Under the pieces are notes generated by a model. That model ran no database searches. It was not told the DNA's origin and was given only the letters and a program-made list of their open reading frames with translations. Of a stretch of 64,000 nt of DNA, positions 61,036 to 64,000 are shown one piece after another. Source of the stretch: Chryseobacterium defluvii (GTDB taxonomy: Bacteria > Bacteroidota > Bacteroidia > Flavobacteriales > Weeksellaceae); NCBI RefSeq assembly GCF_014204415.1, contig NZ_JACHLE010000001.1:310001-374000 (forward strand), given 5' to 3'. Numbering within the stretch: the first letter of the stretch is position 1; each line of letters begins with the position of its first letter. The position numbers and the translations under genes were made by a program.

Positions 61036-63297
61036 ATGCAACGCTTTTTACTGGTCTTTTCCATTCTGATTTCCAATGTATTTTTTTCACAAATTAAGCC
61101 TAATTTAATTCCGAAACCTCAGAAAAATGAGATCCTGAAAGGAAACTTTACGCTTCCGGAAATATTAGTATTAAGTGGAGATCTTCCGAAAGAGGAGACA
61201 GAGTATTTCAAAAAAAGATTAAGTTCTCAGTTGAAATTTCAGTATGCTCAAAAAGGAGGTGGAATTCATTTGACAAATTCCATAATTACAAGCTTGCCAA
61301 AAGATTATGATCAGAAAAAAGAGTATTATTCTTTGGAAATTTTGCCCAAACAAATTCATATAAAATCCTATACCGAACAAGGATATTTCCGTGCACTTCA
61401 GACATTGAGCCAGTTATTTGAAGAGCATTGGGACAACAGAAAAATTCCATGCCTTAAAATTGAAGACCATCCGGAATTTTCATGGCGGGGAATGCACCTC
61501 GATGTATGCCGCCACTTTTTTACGGTGGATGAAGTAAAACAATACATCGATTATCTTGCGATGTACAAACTGAATACCTTTCACTGGCATTTGACAGACG
61601 ATCAGGGATGGAGAATCGAGATCAAAAAATATCCGAAACTTACCCAAATAGGTTCAAAAAGAAAGGAATCCATGATAGGGGCTTATGTTGATGATACCTT
61701 TGACGGAAAACCTTACGGGCCCTTCTTTTACACTCAGGAACAGATCAGGGATGTTGTTCAGTATGCCCAAAAAAGACACATTACCATTGTCCCTGAAATA
61801 GAAATGCCGGGACACGCTTTGGCGGCATTATCGGCCTATCCGGAGTTAGCCTGCACAAAAGGGCCTTTTGAACCGGCAACGAAATGGGGCGTTTTTGATG
61901 ATGTTTTCTGTCCGAAAGATGAAACATTTACTTTCTTGGAAAATGTTTTGGATGAGGTCATTCAGCTTTTCCCATCGCAATACATTCATATCGGAGGCGA
62001 TGAATGCCCGAAAACAAGATGGAAAGTATGTACCCATTGCCAGGAACTGATCAGGAAAAATAATTTAAAAGATGAACATGGCCTGCAGAGCTATTTCATT
62101 CAGAGAATTGAAAAATATGTCAACAAGAAAGGCAGAAAAATTATCGGCTGGGATGAAATTTTAGAAGGCGGACTGGCTCCCAATGCAGCAGTGATGAGCT
62201 GGACAGGTATTAAAGGCGGAATTGAAGCTGCCAAAACCGGCCATTTTGCCGTAATGACCCCGGGAGCTTACTGTTACTTTGATCATTATCAGGGAGATCC
62301 GCAATCCGAACCCAATGCTTTCGGAGGGTTCACTCCTTTAGATAAAGTCTATTCCTATAATCCTATTCCATTAGAACTCAATGCAGAGCAGGCAAAATAT
62401 ATTTTAGGCGTTCAGGCTAACTTATGGACAGAGTATATCCAGGATTTCAAACAGGTTCAGTATATGATCTTCCCGAGGATAATGGCACTTTCGGAAGTGG
62501 CTTGGGGAACAGCAGATTCAAAAAACTATAGGGAATTTGAAAACAGGGTAATACAACAATTTAAAGTACTGGATAAGATGAACATCAATTATGCAAAAAG
62601 TATCTACAATATTTCAGTAAAAGTTATTCCAAATAATAGTGGAGTAGCTTATGAGCTTTCAACTTCGCAGGATCCAAAAGGAATAAGATATACTTTGGAT
62701 GGTACAGAACCTACAGCAAGCTCTCAGGTTTATCAAAATGCTGTTCCCGTTTCAGAATCTTTAATTATTAAATCGGCTTATTTTGAGAACGGGCAATTAA
62801 AAAGTGCAGTTTCCTCCCAACAATTTTCGGTTTCGAAGACAACAGGAAAAAGTATTACTTTAGAACAGCAGCCCAATGAAAATTACTCCTTCGGTGGAGC
62901 TTTCACCCTAGTAGATGGGATTATTGGAAACCCGGGACAGCTCGGAAAAACATGGCTGGGCTTTCAGGGAAAAGACGTGGTAGCGACCATTGATTTGGGC
63001 CAGAAAACTGATTTTTCAGAAGTGTATTTCAATACCTTGGACAATAAAGGAAGCTGGATTCATCTGGCAAAAGCTGCACAGGTTTTTATCTCGGATGACA
63101 ATAAAAATTTCAAAAAGATCAAAGAAATAGGAAGAGAAGAAATCTTAAAGGGCAAAGGAAAAATTAAACTGAATATAGGAAACCAAACCTCAAAATACAT
63201 TAAGGTTAAAATAGAAAACGCAGGAATTATCCCTGCCGGAAATCCAGGCGCAGATTCAAAAGCCTGGCTTTTCGTAGACGAAATCGGAGTATTATAA
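61036..63297 (+). CDS. Beta-N-acetylhexosaminidase, GH20
   Basis: A 753-residue exported glycoside hydrolase that removes terminal GlcNAc or GalNAc from glycans or chitooligosaccharides. The signal peptide ends near FFSQ (19). A GH20b domain (about 20-145) precedes the TIM barrel, with WRGMHLDVCRHFF, FHWHLTDDQGWRIEI and the catalytic pair D322-E323 in HIGGDECPK; WTGIKGG and VQANLWTEYI follow. After about 510 comes a chitobiase C-terminal-like unit (RYTLDGTEPTASS) and a carbohydrate-binding F5/8-like domain (DLGQKTDFSEVYFN). It is 21 bases ahead of the glycosylasparaginase gene; together they would take apart N-linked glycan cores. No T9SS domain is seen. Confidence 0.93.
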   Translation: MQRFLLVFSILISNVFFSQIKPNLIPKPQKNEILKGNFTLPEILVLSGDLPKEETEYFKKRLSSQLKFQYAQKGGGIHLTNSIITSLPKDYDQKKEYYSLEILPKQIHIKSYTEQGYFRALQTLSQLFEEHWDNRKIPCLKIEDHPEFSWRGMHLDVCRHFFTVDEVKQYIDYLAMYKLNTFHWHLTDDQGWRIEIKKYPKLTQIGSKRKESMIGAYVDDTFDGKPYGPFFYTQEQIRDVVQYAQKRHITIVPEIEMPGHALAALSAYPELACTKGPFEPATKWGVFDDVFCPKDETFTFLENVLDEVIQLFPSQYIHIGGDECPKTRWKVCTHCQELIRKNNLKDEHGLQSYFIQRIEKYVNKKGRKIIGWDEILEGGLAPNAAVMSWTGIKGGIEAAKTGHFAVMTPGAYCYFDHYQGDPQSEPNAFGGFTPLDKVYSYNPIPLELNAEQAKYILGVQANLWTEYIQDFKQVQYMIFPRIMALSEVAWGTADSKNYREFENRVIQQFKVLDKMNINYAKSIYNISVKVIPNNSGVAYELSTSQDPKGIRYTLDGTEPTASSQVYQNAVPVSESLIIKSAYFENGQLKSAVSSQQFSVSKTTGKSITLEQQPNENYSFGGAFTLVDGIIGNPGQLGKTWLGFQGKDVVATIDLGQKTDFSEVYFNTLDNKGSWIHLAKAAQVFISDDNKNFKKIKEIGREEILKGKGKIKLNIGNQTSKYIKVKIENAGIIPAGNPGADSKAWLFVDEIGVL

Positions 63298-63318
63298 CTT
63301 TAAACCCTAAACCTAACT

Positions 63319-64000
63319 ATGAATTCAAGAAGAAAATTTATAAAAAGCACAGCCTTATTATCTTCAGCCTTATTAATTGATCCTCTCGATCTGATTGCCA
63401 AAGATTTGCAGGAAAATAATAAAACGGTTAACAAGCCGATCGTACTTTCCACATGGAATTTCGGGTTAAAAGCCAATGAAGAAGCATGGACGGTTTTAGG
63501 AAAAAACGGGCGGGCATTGGATGCTGTTGAAAAAGGAGTTCGTTTAGTGGAACTAGATCCCAGTGAAAGAAGTGTAGGCTATGGAGGCCGCCCGGACAGA
63601 GACGGAAGAGTGACTTTAGATGCCTGCATTATGGATGAAAACTATAATATTGGTTCCGTTGCCTGCTTAGAAAATATTAAAAACCCGATTTCAGTAGCAA
63701 GAGCGGTGATGGAAAAAACACCACACGTAATGTTGGTAGGAGACGGAGCGTTTCAATTTGCCATTTCTCAAGGTTTTAAAAAAGAGAACCTTCTCACTCC
63801 TGAATCGGAAAAAGAATGGAAAGAATGGCTAAAAACCAGCCAGTATAAACCCATTGTGAATGTTGAGAATCACGATACTATAGGAATGATCGCACTGGAT
63901 GCACAGGGAAACCTTTCAGGAGCGTGTACAACCAGCGGAATGGCGTTCAAAATGCATGGCAGAGTAGGAGATTCCCCGATTATCGGAGCCGGATTATTTG
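63319..64000 (+). CDS. N4-(beta-N-acetylglucosaminyl)-L-asparaginase (glycosylasparaginase), 3' truncated by window
   Basis: The first 227 residues of an Ntn-hydrolase that cuts the GlcNAc-asparagine bond. It opens with a twin-arginine signal, SRRKFIKS, then a hydrophobic stretch ALLSSALLI. The mature alpha part has IVLSTWNFGL, ALDAVEKGVRLVE, and SVGYGGRPDRDGRVTLDACI. The self-cleavage site is HDT with T187 as the new N-terminal nucleophile (HDTIGMIALD), followed by CTTSGMAFKMHGRVGDSPI. These features match the enzyme known from Elizabethkingia meningoseptica. The open frame runs through the last base of the window, so the end is missing. It follows the GH20 gene by 21 bases, and a joint role in glycoprotein breakdown is likely. 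Confidence 0.93.
   Translation, partial: MNSRRKFIKSTALLSSALLIDPLDLIAKDLQENNKTVNKPIVLSTWNFGLKANEEAWTVLGKNGRALDAVEKGVRLVELDPSERSVGYGGRPDRDGRVTLDACIMDENYNIGSVACLENIKNPISVARAVMEKTPHVMLVGDGAFQFAISQGFKKENLLTPESEKEWKEWLKTSQYKPIVNVENHDTIGMIALDAQGNLSGACTTSGMAFKMHGRVGDSPIIGAGLF

Overview
The window is A+T-rich bacterial DNA that reads as a member of the Bacteroidota, most likely Chryseobacterium or a close relative in the Weeksellaceae. The reasons are nine large secreted proteins with type IX secretion (T9SS) C-terminal sorting domains, promoters of the TTG-N17-23-TAnnTTTG type, almost no Shine-Dalgarno sites, and a glycosylasparaginase of the type known from Elizabethkingia. I found no tRNA, rRNA, CRISPR array or insertion sequence.

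Layout. 1-1120: 3' end of dnaE. 1431-8981: three T9SS type A cargo genes in a row, each with its own terminator and with closely related sorting domains. 9095-12062: a 52-residue membrane peptide and a voltage-gated-type K+ channel on the minus strand, then a Nif3-like protein and a coiled-coil protein whose zinc ribbon has lost its cysteines. 12139-16379: lipoprotein, long-chain acyl-CoA ligase, acyl-CoA dehydrogenase and a small anchored protein. 16381-17796: a small cassette (XRE regulator, palindromic operator, Cys-paired lipoprotein, 61-residue membrane protein) bracketed by two near-copies of one terminator. 17799-25054: DUF4349 lipoprotein, a surface-type protein, a decayed fragment of prfC, a secreted reprolysin-like protease with an upstream partner, and intact prfC.

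25199-29731: P-loop kinase-like protein, CPBP protease, rdgB, RNase Z, TIGR02757 protein and a membrane protein with an acidic heptad tail. 29985-38561: three choice-of-anchor-L, T9SS type B adhesin-like paralogs in tandem. 38630-43167: rsmA, then ftsX, DUF3098, uppP, truB and an RluF-type pseudouridine synthase. 43413-49720: helix-hairpin-helix repeat protein, MerR regulator, a second reprolysin-like protease with a P-domain, and a DbpA-like helicase. 50006-53475: rpsA, an EamA transporter and rplS. 53752-64000: secreted metallophosphoesterase, the two 3-oxoacid CoA-transferase subunits split by an antisense ABC transporter, a DUF4197 protein, and a GH20 hexosaminidase followed by a Tat-type glycosylasparaginase (cut by the window end).

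How the genes fit together. Housekeeping genes (replication, translation, tRNA and rRNA modification, cell envelope) alternate with cell-surface and secreted functions for adhesion, proteolysis, phosphate release and glycoprotein breakdown. The most interesting non-obvious items are the prfC relic at about 19972-20192, the terminator-bracketed regulator/lipoprotein cassette at 16381-17796, a family of terminal-inverted-repeat intergenic elements (23228, 26688, perhaps 45310), heptamer-repeat tracts in several intergenic spaces, and operator-like palindromes at two promoters (16797 and 53645).
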